From assembly GCA_038049695.1 (NCBI GenBank), contig CP142452.1, positions 70,437,501-70,501,500 on the forward strand: a stretch of DNA of 64,000 bases. The letters run 5' to 3'. The position numbers and the translations under genes were made by a program. The stretch comes from Cinnamomum chago (taxonomy: Eukaryota; Streptophyta; Magnoliopsida; Laurales; Lauraceae). Under the pieces are notes generated by a model. That model had not been told where the DNA came from, made no database searches, and worked only from the letters and a program-made list of their open reading frames with translations. This document shows positions 11,572 through 22,718 of the stretch, piece by piece. The first letter of the stretch is position 1; each line of letters opens with the position of its first letter.

Positions 11572-13983
11572 CTAAAAATAGAATTTCTTGAGGTGTGACG
11601 CGTTCCATGGTCTCGGAAGAGGCCGTCCTTCCATGTCTTCGAGCCGATAAGCTGACCGTCCAGCGATGGAAGTGACTTTAAACGGACCATGCCAATTCGG
11701 CGCCAGCTTTCCTTGATTCGGATCTTTGTCCCCTGGGAGAGCCTTCTTGAGAACCAGTTCTCCTACAGAGAACTTCCTCTCTCTGACGTTCTGGTTATAG
11801 CCCCTGGCTAGCTGCTGCTGGTAAACGGCTAGCCTGACCGCAGCTGCTTCCCTTCGCTCGTCCGCTAAATCCAGCTCCCTGGCCACGTTGGTTTCGTTCT
11901 GTCCCTGATCAAAGAGTTCGGACCTCAGCGTGGGGAGGCCGATCTCGAAAGGGATAACTGCTTCCATGCCATAGGCGAGTGAGAAGGGGGTAGCCGAAGT
12001 GGAGCGCCTTGGGGTAGTTCTGTAAGCCCATAGGACGCTTGGAAGTTCCTCCACCCATCTCCCCTTTGCTTGGTCCAGCCGTTTCTTGAGCCCATCGAGG
12101 ATCACCTTGTTGGAGATCTCAGCCTGGCCGTTACTCTGTGGGTAAGCTGGAGTGGAGTAATGGTTTCGGATGCCGAGCTCCTGGCAGAAGGTCTTGAAAA
12201 GTTTAGAGTCGAACTGAGCCCCGTTGTCCGAAACCAGCGCTCTGGGAATGCCAAACCTTGTAACGACATTCTTCCACACAAAATTCTTGGAGTCTCGCTC
12301 TGTGATGGATGAAAGTGGCTCTGCTTCAATCCATTTGGTGAAGTAATCTGTCGCCACAATAAGCCATCTCTTGTTCCCTTGGGTTCGGTGGAGCGGGCCC
12401 ACTATGTCGAGCCCCCACTGGGCGAAAGGCCACGGGCTAGAGAGCGGGCTGAGATCCTGCGCGGGCTGATGGAGAGAGTGTGAGAACTTCTGGCACTTCT
12501 CGCACTTCTTCGCATATACCTGTGCATCTTTCTGCATGTACGGCCACCAGTAACCCTGGCTGATGGCTCGATAGGCTAGAGATCTTCCTCCAATATGGCT
12601 CCCGCAGATTCCTTCGTGTATCTCGAAAAGGAGGTCTTCGACCTTACTTGGATGGACGCACTGGAGGTAAGGTCCCGAGAACGATTTCCTGTAGAGCTTG
12701 ACCTCGAGAGATAGCCAAAACCGAGCTGCCTTGAGTCTGACCCGGTGGGCCTCGCCACTGTCCTCGGGAAGCCTGTCGTCTTTAAGGTAGGTGATAATGG
12801 GGTCCATCCAGCTCGGACCGAGACCGAGGCTCAACACATCCCGAGGTGGACGGAGCTCAATGCTGGGCGCAGCTAATGATCCGACTTCGATGCTCATTTT
12901 TCTTCCTGCCTCAACAGCGCTGGCCAAGTTCGCAAGAGCATCTGCGTGAGAGTTAACTTCCCTGCCAATCTGTTTGACTTCGGCCGTGTGGAACTGAGAG
13001 AGCTGCTTCTTGGCCAGGGCCAAATACGCGGCCATCCGGTCGTCGCGAGCCTGATAGTCCCCAGTCAGCTGGTTTGTCACCAACTGTGAATCACTGAAGA
13101 CCACCAGCTGTTGAGCTCCGAGGATATTGGCGCTATTCAGTCCGGCTAAAAGGGCTTCATACTCAGCTTCATTGTTTGACGCCTTGAAGTCTAGTGTCAG
13201 AGCCTGCTCAATGACCAGTCCTTCTGGCGATTGGAGAACAACTCCTGCCCCAGCTCTTCTCGAGGTGGAAGATCCGTCGACGAAGACTTTCCAAACAGGG
13301 GTATCGGCATGGCCTTGTGATTGTTCCGAACCCGTGGGCGCCTCATGCTCCTTGCCCCCCAGTTCGGTGCCGAGATGGGTTGGTGCCGAACTTGAATCAA
13401 ACTCGGCAAGGAAGTCTGCCAGAACCTGGGCCTTTATCGCTGTCCGTGGCTGATACTGGATCTCATACTGCCCTAGTTCGACAGCCCATCGGGAGATTCT
13501 TCCTGAAAAGTCAGCCTTCTTGAAAACAGATTTGAGTGGGTGCTCCGTAACAACCACAATAGAATGGGTTTGGAAGTAATGGGAGAGCTTTCGCGAGGCG
13601 CTAACGAGTGCCAAGGCGAGCTTCTCCAGAGGCAGATACCTGGTCTCGGCATCAATAAGGGTCTTGCTCGTATAATATACTGGTTTTTGAACCTTGTCCT
13701 CTTCTCGGATGAGGACTGAGCTGACCGCATGATCCGAGACCGCCAAATATAAATACAGGGTTTCCCCGTGGGTCGGGGTTGATAACAATGGTGGTGAAGA
13801 AAGGTAAGCCTTAAGCTGCTGCAAGGCATGGTCGCATTCCAGAGTCCATTGAAATTTAGAATTTTTTCTAAGAAGCTGAAAGAAAGGTCGGCACTTATCT
13901 GAGGATTTGCTGATGAAGCGATTCAATGCCGCGGCCATTCCTGTAAGCTTCTGAACCTCCTTAGCCGAAGTAGGACTCTGCAC
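11572..13983 (-). CDS. Gypsy element 1: RNase H, second (Tat-type) RNase H, integrase
   Basis: An 803-residue frame. Residues ~1-190 are the end of reverse transcriptase and the first RNase H ([16 protein letters not shown], then [13 protein letters not shown]). Residues ~230-355 form a second RNase H of the archaeal type ([39 protein letters not shown]), diagnostic of the Tat lineage. Then comes the integrase: an HHCC zinc finger (CEKCQKF), a core with [15 protein letters not shown] and the catalytic E in NGQAE, and a C-terminal part ending [11 protein letters not shown], which suits the end of pol. Treated as part of a fossil element. Confidence 0.9.
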   Translation of the reverse strand: MQSPTSAKEVQKLTGMAAALNRFISKSSDKCRPFFQLLRKNSKFQWTLECDHALQQLKAYLSSPPLLSTPTHGETLYLYLAVSDHAVSSVLIREEDKVQKPVYYTSKTLIDAETRYLPLEKLALALVSASRKLSHYFQTHSIVVVTEHPLKSVFKKADFSGRISRWAVELGQYEIQYQPRTAIKAQVLADFLAEFDSSSAPTHLGTELGGKEHEAPTGSEQSQGHADTPVWKVFVDGSSTSRRAGAGVVLQSPEGLVIEQALTLDFKASNNEAEYEALLAGLNSANILGAQQLVVFSDSQLVTNQLTGDYQARDDRMAAYLALAKKQLSQFHTAEVKQIGREVNSHADALANLASAVEAGRKMSIEVGSLAAPSIELRPPRDVLSLGLGPSWMDPIITYLKDDRLPEDSGEAHRVRLKAARFWLSLEVKLYRKSFSGPYLQCVHPSKVEDLLFEIHEGICGSHIGGRSLAYRAISQGYWWPYMQKDAQVYAKKCEKCQKFSHSLHQPAQDLSPLSSPWPFAQWGLDIVGPLHRTQGNKRWLIVATDYFTKWIEAEPLSSITERDSKNFVWKNVVTRFGIPRALVSDNGAQFDSKLFKTFCQELGIRNHYSTPAYPQSNGQAEISNKVILDGLKKRLDQAKGRWVEELPSVLWAYRTTPRRSTSATPFSLAYGMEAVIPFEIGLPTLRSELFDQGQNETNVARELDLADERREAAAVRLAVYQQQLARGYNQNVRERKFSVGELVLKKALPGDKDPNQGKLAPNWHGPFKVTSIAGRSAYRLEDMEGRPLPRPWNASHLKKFYF

Positions 13984-14022
13984 TCTGAGGATAGCCGAGA
14001 TCTGATCTGGATTTGCTTCTAT

Positions 14023-15192
14023 TCATCTGCGCGTGACCAAGCTTCCCAGGAATTTGCCAGAACCTACGCCAAAAGCGCACTTGGAGGCGTTGAGTTTGAG
14101 ATTGTACTTCTTCAGGATGGCGAAGACTTTGGCTAGATCTGCCAAGTGATCCTGCGCCAGCTTGGATTTGACCACCATATCATCGATGTAAACTTCAACG
14201 GTCCTGCCGAGCTGACCGTGGAACATCTTGGTGACGAGTCTCTGGTAGGTGGCGCCCGCATTCTTCCGCCCAAACGGCATCACCTTATAGCAGTAGGTTC
14301 CCCTGGGCGTGATAAAAGCTGTCTTTTCTTCATCCGGTCCATACAGCGGAATCTGGCGATAACCGCGGTAGGCATCAAGGAAGCTCATTCTGTCGTGCCC
14401 GGCCGTGGCGTCGATTAACTGGTCAATCTTTAGTAGGGGAAAGCTGTCCTTGGGACAGGCCTCGTTGAGGTCGGTAAAGTCGACGCACACCCTCCACTTG
14501 CCAGTCTTCTTTCTGACCACCACCGGATTGGCCAGCCAGGTCGGGTATTGAACCTCTCTGATAGCGCCGGCCTTAAGCAGCTTATCCACCTCCTCGACGA
14601 CGGCTTCGGTCTGCGGGACCCCAGTCCTCCGTGCTTTCTGCATCACAGGTTTGTGGTTAGGGTTAACATTTAGTCTGTGACACATTACCTCGGGGTCGAT
14701 GCCAGGCATCTCTTGAGGTGTCCAGGCGAAGGCCTCTCTGTTCTGCACCAGGAACTGGGCCAGTTCGGACCTCTCCGGTTCCCCGAGCTGGCTGCCGATT
14801 AGGAAGAACCGATCCGGATCCTTCTGGTCGATCCGGATTTCGGTCAATTCCTCCACGCTCTTCCTGCCTGGATCTCGGCCGAGCTCATCCAGCCCCTGCT
14901 CCAGGTTCTTCTCCATTTCATCCACGTTGACCTCCTTGGGCTCTAGTTCCCCGGGTACCACTGCTGTCAAGCACTGCTTAGCTGCCTGCTGATCTCCTCT
15001 GACCGTGATGATTTCAACTCGGCCGCTCTTCCCCTCCCACGGAAATTTCAGCTTCTGGTGGAGGGTGGAAGGGACTGCTTCCAGACTGTGGAGCCAGGAC
15101 CTGCCTACTATAGCGTTGTGGGGCGAGGGTGCGTCGATCACCATGAAGGTTGCCATGACAGACGCGCCACCGGCCTTGACCCTGAATGTCAC
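14023..15192 (-). CDS. Gypsy element 1: protease end and reverse transcriptase
   Basis: Starts with the C-terminal part of the aspartic protease region ([10 protein letters not shown]). A linker follows ([13 protein letters not shown]), then the reverse transcriptase fingers and palm: [19 protein letters not shown], then the catalytic motif YIDDMVVKS, and [13 protein letters not shown]. Fold and motif order are those of Ty3/gypsy. It lies directly upstream, in element orientation, of the RNase H/integrase frame. Treated as part of a broken element. Confidence 0.88.
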   Translation of the reverse strand: MTFRVKAGGASVMATFMVIDAPSPHNAIVGRSWLHSLEAVPSTLHQKLKFPWEGKSGRVEIITVRGDQQAAKQCLTAVVPGELEPKEVNVDEMEKNLEQGLDELGRDPGRKSVEELTEIRIDQKDPDRFFLIGSQLGEPERSELAQFLVQNREAFAWTPQEMPGIDPEVMCHRLNVNPNHKPVMQKARRTGVPQTEAVVEEVDKLLKAGAIREVQYPTWLANPVVVRKKTGKWRVCVDFTDLNEACPKDSFPLLKIDQLIDATAGHDRMSFLDAYRGYRQIPLYGPDEEKTAFITPRGTYCYKVMPFGRKNAGATYQRLVTKMFHGQLGRTVEVYIDDMVVKSKLAQDHLADLAKVFAILKKYNLKLNASKCAFGVGSGKFLGSLVTRR

Positions 15193-15809
15193 CTTCCCCT
15201 TGGGGTAAACTGGTTTGGCGCTGAAGCCGATAAGGGGAACTCGGGGCGCCTGTCACGGGACGTCCTCCGCTCGTGCTGTCGCAGTGAGTGCTGTTGTTGT
15301 CGCGACCGCTGTTGCTGCCGTGACTGACGCTGCTGAGACTGCTGCCGAGACTTTTGTCGAAGCCCCGCTGATCCCGTAGCTCTTTCCAGCTGCTGCTGGA
15401 GCCGGAGGATCAGAGCGTCTCTCTCCTTGATGGCCTCATTCTGTGCTTTAATCGCCAGAAGGGTGGAGTCCAAGTCATCATCAGGGTTGTAGTCTTCATC
15501 CTCAGTATCCTCAACGTCCTCCACCCGGCCCTCAACGTCCTCTGCCCGGCCGGGGGGACGTGATCCATCGACCACTGGAGACTTACGCCGCTGATCTTGA
15601 CCTGTCAGGAGGCCTGCCGGTTGCTGGGTGTCTCCCCTCCTGGGAGCGGACTCCGAGCGGAGGTCACGTTCCTGAACGTTGATCCGGATGAGAGCACGTT
15701 CAGCGTCGTCTTCTGTGACTGGTTGCTTGCCAGCCATCTGCTTGGTAGGGGGCGGTCCTGCATGCTTTGTCTTGGAAGTTTCTCCGTCTTTCGCAGCTCT
15801 CCTCGTCAT
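15189..15809 (-). CDS. Gypsy element 1: gag N-terminal part
   Basis: A 206-residue frame starting [11 protein letters not shown] 52 bases inside the inner primer-binding site. It is charged and Gln/Arg-rich near the end, with an acidic stretch ([16 protein letters not shown]) and a coiled-coil-like segment ([18 protein letters not shown]), as in gag N-termini of Tat elements. It is much shorter than a complete gag, and no zinc knuckle is seen. Confidence 0.65.
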   Translation of the reverse strand: MTRRAAKDGETSKTKHAGPPPTKQMAGKQPVTEDDAERALIRINVQERDLRSESAPRRGDTQQPAGLLTGQDQRRKSPVVDGSRPPGRAEDVEGRVEDVEDTEDEDYNPDDDLDSTLLAIKAQNEAIKERDALILRLQQQLERATGSAGLRQKSRQQSQQRQSRQQQRSRQQQHSLRQHERRTSRDRRPEFPLSASAPNQFTPRGR

Positions 15810-16210
15810 GGTGTTTAGGAATATGAAAGACTATAGAAATCTTCCCCACAGACGGCGCCAATTGTAAGTGCAAGAATAATATACTCACAAGATCAGGAGG
15901 CCTTCTAGGACTTACTCAATGCATGGAGGAGATAGCTACGACGGTCTGAACCTGGGAGAGAAGAAAGACAAAGGTCAGAGGACCCTGGCTCTCGGCAGCG
16001 GAGGGCTCTCCGATGCTTAAGTCAGCAATCGATCGGAGAAGAAGAAGAAGGAGTCGTTCTTTGTGACTGGTTGCTTGCCAGCCCTCTGCTTGGTAGGGGG
16101 CGGTCCTGCATGCTTTGTCTTGGAAGTTTCTCCGTCTTTCGCAGCTCTCCTCGTCATGGTGTTTAGGAATAGGAAAGACTATAGAAATCTTTCCCACAGA
16201 CGGCGCCAAT
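15712..16210 (-). repeat. Duplicated U5, primer site and leader segment in gypsy element 1
   Basis: The leader with gag start and primer-binding site occurs twice (15,712-15,861 and 16,062-16,210). Between them lies a 196-base partial LTR (15,862-16,057) equal to the U5 end of the LTR. In element orientation this is a tandem repeat of U5, primer site and leader, about 350 bases per unit. Such structures arise by recombination or by template switching during reverse transcription. Confidence 0.85.
16193..16208 (-). promoter_or_regulatory. Primer-binding site of gypsy element 1
   Basis: On the minus strand, two bases inside the 5' LTR, the sequence TGGCGCCGTCTGTGGG starts. Its first nine bases fit tRNA 3' ends of the type CGGCGCCA (Asp-like). 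The same site is repeated at about 15,844-15,859 and occurs in the gag-only element at 35,269-35,284. Confidence 0.75.
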
Positions 16211-16914
16211 TGTAAGTGCAAGAATAATATACTCACAAGATCAGGAGGCCTTCTAGGACTTACTCAATGCATGGAGGAGATAGCTACGACGGTCTGAACC
16301 TGGGAGAGAAGAAAGACAAAGGTCAGAGGACCCTGGCTCTGGGCAGCGCAGGGCTCTCCGATGCTTAAGTCAGCAATCGATCGGAGAAGAAGAAGAAGGA
16401 GTCGTCCTTTGGAAGATAATGCTTACCTCCCTCTTCATATGGCTCGTGCCTTATATATGGAACAGTTTTGGGTGAGTGCCAGTGGGCTTTGTGATGTGAC
16501 CTGGGTCACATCAGCCCACAAAGTCATTAATGAAGGTCCATCACAAGCCTCCTTGCATTTAATGTGGGTCCGATCAGCCCACACTGCATTTAATGCTAGT
16601 CACATTGGGCCTGATCTTGCCCTGATCTGGTGGTGGCTGAAGTCCCATCAGACCCCTTCCTTGGGCCTTGCCACGACAGGGCCGTGGCTGTTAGCTGCAA
16701 GCGCAATACTGCATTGCCGAGCTTGCATTGTCGAGACTGAACGGGATGTGCGGCCGAACTGAATGCTGTTTGACCGAGACCAGCATGTAGTGCCGAGACC
16801 GATATGGATCGGGTTGTAGCCGAGATTAAGGGACATGGTCCCCACGCAGTAGCATACCCGAGCACACCCTTGCCGAGATCAAGAAACTCCAGTTCACGCA
16901 ATGGGCCCCACACA
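16211..16914 (-). repeat. 5' LTR of gypsy element 1
   Basis: The 704-base right LTR (5' LTR in element orientation), same termini as 7,059-7,762. The target duplication ACAGG follows at 16,915-16,919. Confidence 0.93.
16449..16457 (-). promoter_or_regulatory. TATA box of gypsy element 1 LTR promoter
   Basis: TATATAAGG on the minus strand inside the 5' LTR, correctly oriented for gag-pol. Transcription would start about 30 bases on, near 16,420, leaving R plus U5 of about 200 bases. Confidence 0.55.
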
Positions 16915-17256
16915 ACAGGCATTGATAAAAAAATTCCAATATTGCAACTCTGAAGGTGTTAGTGTTTGCACACATCGATAAAAAAAAGATTAATGCTTTC
17001 GAGCAGCCCCTGGAATTTCTTGTGGCTGGCAAATTGAGCTGTTTGATGGTCAAATGCTTGTATCAGGTTGCGTTTGAAGCTCATTGTCGATGATATGATT
17101 TTAATTCCTTCCAAGTTCCACCAATCAATAATAAATGGCATGGAGCTATATTTTCCTATTTACTCTTCTTTTTCTAGAGTTCTAAATGCAATTTAAAAGT
17201 TCACATAATATTCTTGCTTATCCTGAGGTGATTATTCAATTGGGACGATTCTACAG

Positions 17257-17303
17257 CATGAAGCTGGCCATTTTCTAATGGCCTACTTGCTTGGAGTCCT
17301 TCC
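17257..17303 (+). pseudogene. Host metallopeptidase-like gene, zinc-motif exon, first part (copy A)
   Basis: Follows an acceptor TTCTACAG. It encodes HEAGHFLMAYLLGVLP, containing the HExxH zinc-binding motif of peptidase M41 (FtsH) relatives. The frame stops at the copia insertion at 17,304 and resumes at 23,556 after the target duplication CTTCC. Before the insertion this exon had all its motif residues. Together with the frame change in the exon at 6,115 this copy cannot make the normal protein unless the copia element is spliced out, for which no evidence is seen. Confidence 0.82.
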
Positions 17304-18161
17304 TGTTGGAAATATGGTTAAGAGCTACACTAGTTTTTTTTTGTCAACTTTGAGCCAAAAACTAAGTGTGACCCACTTATCCTTTTGTGTGGGAATACAT
17401 GGGAATGTAATCTACTCCATGAGTAGATTATGGAGTAGATTATGGACATGTATTGAGTTGCTCTAATCCATTTATGAGTGAATGAGAAATTGCCTTCTAA
17501 ACACCCCGAACTAAACCGGGCTTGGGTTTGGGCATGGGCTTGGGCTTCACGTGAGTTGGGCTTGGCTCGGTCCACTATTCAAGAGGTGTGTGCCCTTTCG
17601 TATATGAAAGGGTGTGTCCCTAGTCCCAAGAGGTGTGTCCCAAGAGGTGTGTGTCCATTCACATATGAAATGGTGTGTCCAACCCAAGAGGTGTGTCCAA
17701 AGAGAAGCATTTGTTCACTGAATAGATGCAACCCCATGAATAGACATGAAGTAGGCTATAAATATGCATCTTGTCCATGAATTTTGGATCATTCAATCAC
17801 TACTGCTGCATTGCATTTTCGAGTCAGCATCTGAGTCAAGAGAGAGTTCTACTACACAATTGGTTCGCCTGTCACATAGTTTGTAATGCTGCTACTGTGT
17901 GGATCGATCATTGTATCCTGAGAGACAAACGTCATTGAAGCCCGTTAGCACCGTTGCAGGGGCGAATTTTGTCTTAAGGACATAGTGTTAACACTAGCCT
18001 TGATCAACTGTGAATCTCTGATCTACTACAACAACAGAGTACTATTTTTTTTCTTCCTTCAAACAGTAAGTTCATTTTACATTCATACAGAGTAATGTTT
18101 TGTTTCATTTTATTGTAAACTGCTCTCCTAAAATACTGAAGTAGTTGTACTCGAACTAACA
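17304..18161 (+). repeat. 5' LTR of copia element
   Basis: 858 bases, TGTTGGAAATATGG to CGAACTAACA. It contains a cluster of AAGAGGTGTGTCC repeats near 17,580-17,700, one more unit than the 3' LTR, and a duplicated GAGTAGATTATGG near 17,418-17,445. Confidence 0.92.
17757..17764 (+). promoter_or_regulatory. TATA box of copia LTR promoter
   Basis: TATAAATA on the plus strand in the 5' LTR (in GGCTATAAATATGCATC), with the expected start near 17,785-17,795. The same box occurs in the 3' LTR near 23,145-23,155. Confidence 0.6.
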
Positions 18162-18163
18162 AT

Positions 18164-18178
18164 CTTAAGACAAAATTC
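18164..18178 (+). promoter_or_regulatory. Unusual primer-site region of copia element, complementary to its own LTR
   Basis: Two bases inside the 5' LTR, where the primer-binding site belongs, the sequence CTTAAGACAAAATTC is found. It is not the usual initiator-Met tRNA site (TGGTATCAGAGC). It is the exact 15-base reverse complement of GAATTTTGTCTTAAG at 17,964-17,978 within the LTR, downstream of the predicted transcription start. Self-priming or an RNA stem is possible; a tRNA-internal primer is the alternative. Confidence 0.5.
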
Positions 18179-18484
18179 TTTTAAAGTTCTGAGTATATTC
18201 TGTCCTCTGTTTACTTCAGTATTTCTGGTTTCGGTTTATGTCAGTTTTCTACTGGTTTCTTCTTCTTCTGTTTCTGAAACTAGTAGTGTAAAACTGAGTT
18301 TCATTCTATATATACATTTAGTTACAGAACTTCAGGTTGTTCTGTAAATTGCATTCTGTTTGCCTCAGTCTTCAGTAACCAGTTACAGGTTACCATATAG
18401 TCTGAGTTACTGTTTACAGTACTATTAGCTGTTTAATTCTGTAGTTTACTCTGTTTAAGTGATTTCTGTTTTGTTAAAACAGAC

Positions 18485-19822
18485 ATGGATATTGAGAAGA
18501 ATACTTCAGTCACTATCCCTACCCCTGTTATGGTGAACCATGGGGAGAAACCTGAAAAATTCAATGGAACTGAGTTCAAGAGATGGCAACAAAAGATGTT
18601 GTTCTATCTCACCACCCTGAACTTGGCTAGGTTCCTCCATGAAGAAGCTCCTGCTTTGAAAGAAGGTGAGACAGACAAGCAAGTAGTTGCTGCTGGAGAA
18701 GCCTGGAAGCATGCTGACTTCCTCTGTCGAAATTACATTCTCAATGGACTAGACAACACATTATATAATGTGTACTGTTCATTGAAGACTGCTAAAGAAT
18801 TATGGGATTCACTTGATAAAAAGTACAAGACTGAAGATGCCGGAATGAAGAAATTCGTTGTTGGCAGATTTCTTGACTACAAGATGATCGATTCCAAAGC
18901 AGTTATCAATCAAGTTCAGGAACTTCAAGTAATCTTCCATGAAATACATGCAGAAGGAATGTCTCTTAGTGAGTCTTTCCAAGTGGCAGCAATCATTGAA
19001 AAATTGCCACCACTTTGGAAGGATTTTAAGAACTACCTCAAGCATAAACGAAAGGAGATGAAACTTGAAGACTTGATAGTAGGATTGAGGATAGAGGAAG
19101 ATAATCGTGCTTATGAAAAGAAAGCAGGAAAAACCTTCACTGAAGCTAAGGCAAACGTGGTGGAACATGGGCAGAATCCCAAGAAGAGGAAGAACAATCC
19201 CAACGGTCCAAAACAAGGTCCCAATGACAACAAGAAGTTCAAAGGGAAATGCTATGTGTGCGACAAACCAGGCCACCATGCTAAGGACTGTCGTAAGCGC
19301 AAGGACCAAGGCAATACAAGTAAGAAACCCGCGCAGGCCAACATGACAGAATTGGACACTCTCTCCACTGATGTTTCAGACATCAATCTTTCTGTTGTGG
19401 TCTCAGAAGTCAATCTGGTTGGTAACACCAGAAAATGGTGGGTGGACACAGGGGTCACTCGACATGTTTGCTCTATTAAAGAGATGTTCTCCACTTATCA
19501 AGCATCAACCGGAGAACAACTCTTCATGGGCAACTCTGCCACCTCTAAGGTTGAAGGCCAAGGACAGGTGGTATTGAAGATGACTTCTGGAAAAGAACTC
19601 ACCCTCAACAATGTGCTGCATGTACCTGATATTCGTAAGAATCTGGTATCAGGCTCACTACTGAGTAAGAAGGGTTTTAAACTTGTATTTGAGTCGGATA
19701 GGTTTGTACTCACTAAATCTGGGATGTACCTGGGAAAGGGATATATGAGCGATGGGCTCTTCAAAATGACTGTAATGACAATTGTACCTAATAAGAAAAA
19801 ACTCTTCTGCTTATATGCTTGA
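18485..19822 (+). CDS. Copia element: gag and protease
   Basis: A 445-residue frame. Gag starts [12 protein letters not shown] and contains [15 protein letters not shown], typical of plant copia gag (UBN2/DUF4219 type). A CCHC zinc knuckle follows ([14 protein letters not shown], residues ~257-270). The protease has the active site WWVDTG at residues ~318-323. Integrase follows in an overlapping frame from 19,782. Confidence 0.88.
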   Translation: MDIEKNTSVTIPTPVMVNHGEKPEKFNGTEFKRWQQKMLFYLTTLNLARFLHEEAPALKEGETDKQVVAAGEAWKHADFLCRNYILNGLDNTLYNVYCSLKTAKELWDSLDKKYKTEDAGMKKFVVGRFLDYKMIDSKAVINQVQELQVIFHEIHAEGMSLSESFQVAAIIEKLPPLWKDFKNYLKHKRKEMKLEDLIVGLRIEEDNRAYEKKAGKTFTEAKANVVEHGQNPKKRKNNPNGPKQGPNDNKKFKGKCYVCDKPGHHAKDCRKRKDQGNTSKKPAQANMTELDTLSTDVSDINLSVVVSEVNLVGNTRKWWVDTGVTRHVCSIKEMFSTYQASTGEQLFMGNSATSKVEGQGQVVLKMTSGKELTLNNVLHVPDIRKNLVSGSLLSKKGFKLVFESDRFVLTKSGMYLGKGYMSDGLFKMTVMTIVPNKKKLFCLYA

Positions 19823-21260
19823 GTCTTCTAATGTGTGGCATGGTAGATTAGGCCATGTTAATTATGATGCATTACGTAGATTAGTTAACATGAAATGCTT
19901 GCCAAAATGTAGTTTTGATTCAAATATGAAATGTGAAACATGTGTAGAAGCTAAACTCACTAGAACTTCCTTTCAATCTATTGAAAGAACTTCTGAACCT
20001 CTTCAATTAATCCATTCTGATATTTGTGACCTAAAGTTTGTTCAAACTAAAGGTGGTAAGAAATATTTTCTTACATTCATTGATGACTGCACAAGATACG
20101 GTTATGTTTACTTACTGAGAAGTAAAGATGAGGCATTGGAAATGTTCCAACATTATAAGAATGAGGTTGAGAATCAACTTGATAAGAAAATCAAGGTGAT
20201 AAGAAGCGATAGAGGGGGCGAATACGAATCACCTTTTGGTGAATTCTGTCCACAGCATGGTATTATACACCAAACTACTGCTCCTTGTTCACCTCAGCAA
20301 AATGGTGTTGCTGAAAGGAAAAACAGAACTTTAAAAGAAATGATGAATGCTATGTTAATCAGTTCTGGATTACCTCAGAATTTGTGGGGGGATGCTATCC
20401 TCTTTGTAAATTATATTCTCAACCGAATACCTCAAATGAAAACCAATAAATCCCCCTATGAATTGTGGAAAGGCAGAATGCCTACTTACAAAAACCGGAA
20501 AGTGTGGGGGTGTTTGGCTAAAGTAGCGGTTCCTACACCTAAAAAGGTTAAAATAGGACCAAAAACAGTTGACTGTGTATTCATTGGTTATGCTCATAAT
20601 AGCAGTGCGTATCGGTTTCTAATTCACAAATCTGAAATCCCCGATATGCATCCTAACACTGTTATTGAGTCAAGGAATGCATCGTTCTTTGAACATGTAT
20701 TTCCTTACAAACCATCGAAGGAAACGAGTTCTCCTAAAAGAACTCATGATACTGCTAGTAGCAGTAATCAAAACCAACAAGAGATTGATGAACCTAGACG
20801 AAGTAATAGGGCTAGAACATTAAAAACGTTTGGTTCAGATTTTTTAACATTTATGTTAGAAGACGAGTCTCAAAGCTTTAAAGAAGCGGTGTCAAGTCCC
20901 GAGGCACCATATTGGAAAGAGGCAATAAATAGTGAAATTGAATCCATTTTGCAAAACCATACATGGGAACTTGTAGATCTCCCACAAGGTTGCAAAACTC
21001 TTGGATGCAAGTGGATATTCAAGAGAAAGATGAAAGCAGATGGCTCAATCGATAAGTACAAGGCCAGGCTTGTTGTTAAAGGATACAGACAAAAAGAAGG
21101 CTTGGACTATTTCGATACTTATTCACCAGTGACGAGAATAACATCCATTCGAATGTTAATAGCAATTGCTGCTATATACAATCTCCAGATACATCAAATG
21201 GATGTAAAGACAACTTTTCTCAATGGTGAATTAGACGACCAAGAGGATGTTGAACAATAA
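19782..21260 (+). CDS. Copia element: integrase and start of reverse transcriptase
   Basis: GAG-pre-integrase zinc finger ([21 protein letters not shown]), integrase core with [15 protein letters not shown] and NGVAERKN, then the fingers of a copia reverse transcriptase ([37 protein letters not shown]). It shares its N-terminal part with the end of the preceding frame. Part of a broken element. Confidence 0.88.
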   Translation: MYLIRKNSSAYMLESSNVWHGRLGHVNYDALRRLVNMKCLPKCSFDSNMKCETCVEAKLTRTSFQSIERTSEPLQLIHSDICDLKFVQTKGGKKYFLTFIDDCTRYGYVYLLRSKDEALEMFQHYKNEVENQLDKKIKVIRSDRGGEYESPFGEFCPQHGIIHQTTAPCSPQQNGVAERKNRTLKEMMNAMLISSGLPQNLWGDAILFVNYILNRIPQMKTNKSPYELWKGRMPTYKNRKVWGCLAKVAVPTPKKVKIGPKTVDCVFIGYAHNSSAYRFLIHKSEIPDMHPNTVIESRNASFFEHVFPYKPSKETSSPKRTHDTASSSNQNQQEIDEPRRSNRARTLKTFGSDFLTFMLEDESQSFKEAVSSPEAPYWKEAINSEIESILQNHTWELVDLPQGCKTLGCKWIFKRKMKADGSIDKYKARLVVKGYRQKEGLDYFDTYSPVTRITSIRMLIAIAAIYNLQIHQMDVKTTFLNGELDDQEDVEQ

Positions 21261-21498
21261 GTTTGACATGAAAGATTTAGGTGTTGCCGATGTAATACTA
21301 GGAATAAAGATTTCTAAATCATCGGATTGACTGATATTATCTCAATCGCACTATATTGAGAATATACTCAAGAAATATAATTAAGATAATAGCAGTCCAG
21401 CGAGAACACCTATACATATTAGTATCCATTTATCCAAGAATAATGGAAAAGGCATATCACAACGAGAATACGCACAAATAATTGGCAGCCTAATAGAT

Positions 21499-22149
21499 GT
21501 GATGAATTGTACTCGTCCTGACATTGCATATGATGTTAGTAAATTGAGTAGATACACAAGTAACCCAGGATCAGACCACTGGAAGGCCTTAGTTCGGGTT
21601 TTAAGATATTTAAAATACACCCAAAACTATGGTTTGCATTACTCTAAATATCCAGTTGTACTTGAGGGCTATTGTGATGCCAACTGGATATCAGATATTA
21701 AAGATTCAAAATCCACAAGTGGATATCTATTTACACTTGGTGGTGCAGCGGTATCATGAAAATCTTCTAAACAAACATGCATTGCTAGATCCACTATGGA
21801 ATCTGAATTTATTGCATTGGATAAAGCTGGCGAAGAAGCTGAGTGGCTTCGTCAATTCCTCGAAGATATTCCAATGTGGTCAAAACCTGTGCCTCCTATC
21901 TGCATTCATTGCGATAGTCAATCAGCAATTGGAAGGGCATAGAGTACAATGTATAACGGTAAGTCTCGACATATTCGTCGAAGGCATAATTCCGTGAGAC
22001 AACTGCTCTCTAATGTCATTATGACAATTGAGTACATAAAGTCCAAAGATAACATTGCGGATCCTTTAACCAAAGGATTAGCGAGAGAGCAAGTAAATCG
22101 TTCATCGAGGGGAATGGGCTTACAGCGTATACATGAAAAGTTGCCATAA
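21499..22149 (+). CDS. Copia element: RNase H region remnants
   Basis: Remnants of the end of reverse transcriptase and RNase H ([37 protein letters not shown], and a C-terminal stretch with [16 protein letters not shown]). Motif order is as in copia pol. The region lies in more than one frame and is broken. Confidence 0.75.
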
Positions 22150-22718
22150 TGGAAATCCTACCTAGTTGACTGGAGATCCCAAGATCTAGGTTCAAAGGGA
22201 CAACCAAGTTGTGTGTGACTTAACGAAATCACTATGGAGATAAAATCTCCTGCTCATTCCTATGATATTAACAGTGATACCTGTAGCGGAAATTAGGATA
22301 AGCAACGCTTTTAATGATTCTTATATCTTGACTAATCAGATGGGGTATAGCAGGATACTCTTAATAAGAATCACCTATGTGAGTGTGAACTGGGCCGATT
22401 CTATGAGAATAATAAGGCTAAATTCTCTAAAGCACTCATGAAACCAGGCATTGTTCAGGGCCAAAATGAACACAATCATGAGAACCAACTGTGTCCGGAA
22501 AGATTTTGTGTGAACTCTATTGTTTCGGTTTACACAAAAGGCTGAACAGTTCAAGATATCATGTTCACTGTTCAACCAGTAAATCCGATAGTACTTCACA
22601 AGAGAAGGTTCAAGGCCACAAGCTACCTATCTCTATACAGAAAATTTCCAATTGTACTCTCTCTGTGTGTCTACATATCATTTCATTGCTGTCGGTCAAT
22701 TTCATTCATGTAGGGGAT
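22150..22718 (+). other. Copia element 3' untranslated region
   Basis: Non-coding sequence between RNase H remnants and the 3' LTR, ending in TGTAGGGGAT, a short polypurine tract directly before the LTR. Confidence 0.6.

Larger units (their letters stand above)
7059..16914 (-). mobile_element. Ty3/gypsy retrotransposon, Tat lineage, with opposite-strand extra ORF
   Basis: Bounded by 704-base LTRs that begin TG and end CA, and by the 5-base target duplication ACAGG (7,054-7,058 and 16,915-16,919). In its own orientation (minus strand) it carries LTR, primer-binding site, gag N-terminal part, protease/reverse transcriptase, RNase H, a second RNase H typical of the Tat lineage, integrase, a 49-base tandem array, then a long ORF on the opposite strand, and LTR. 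About five differences between the LTRs point to a recent insertion, well under a million years with rates usually assumed for plants. The coding part is shorter than in an intact relative and is broken in a few places. The 5' end carries a duplicated U5-leader segment. It sits in an intron of the host gene copy A. Confidence 0.92.
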
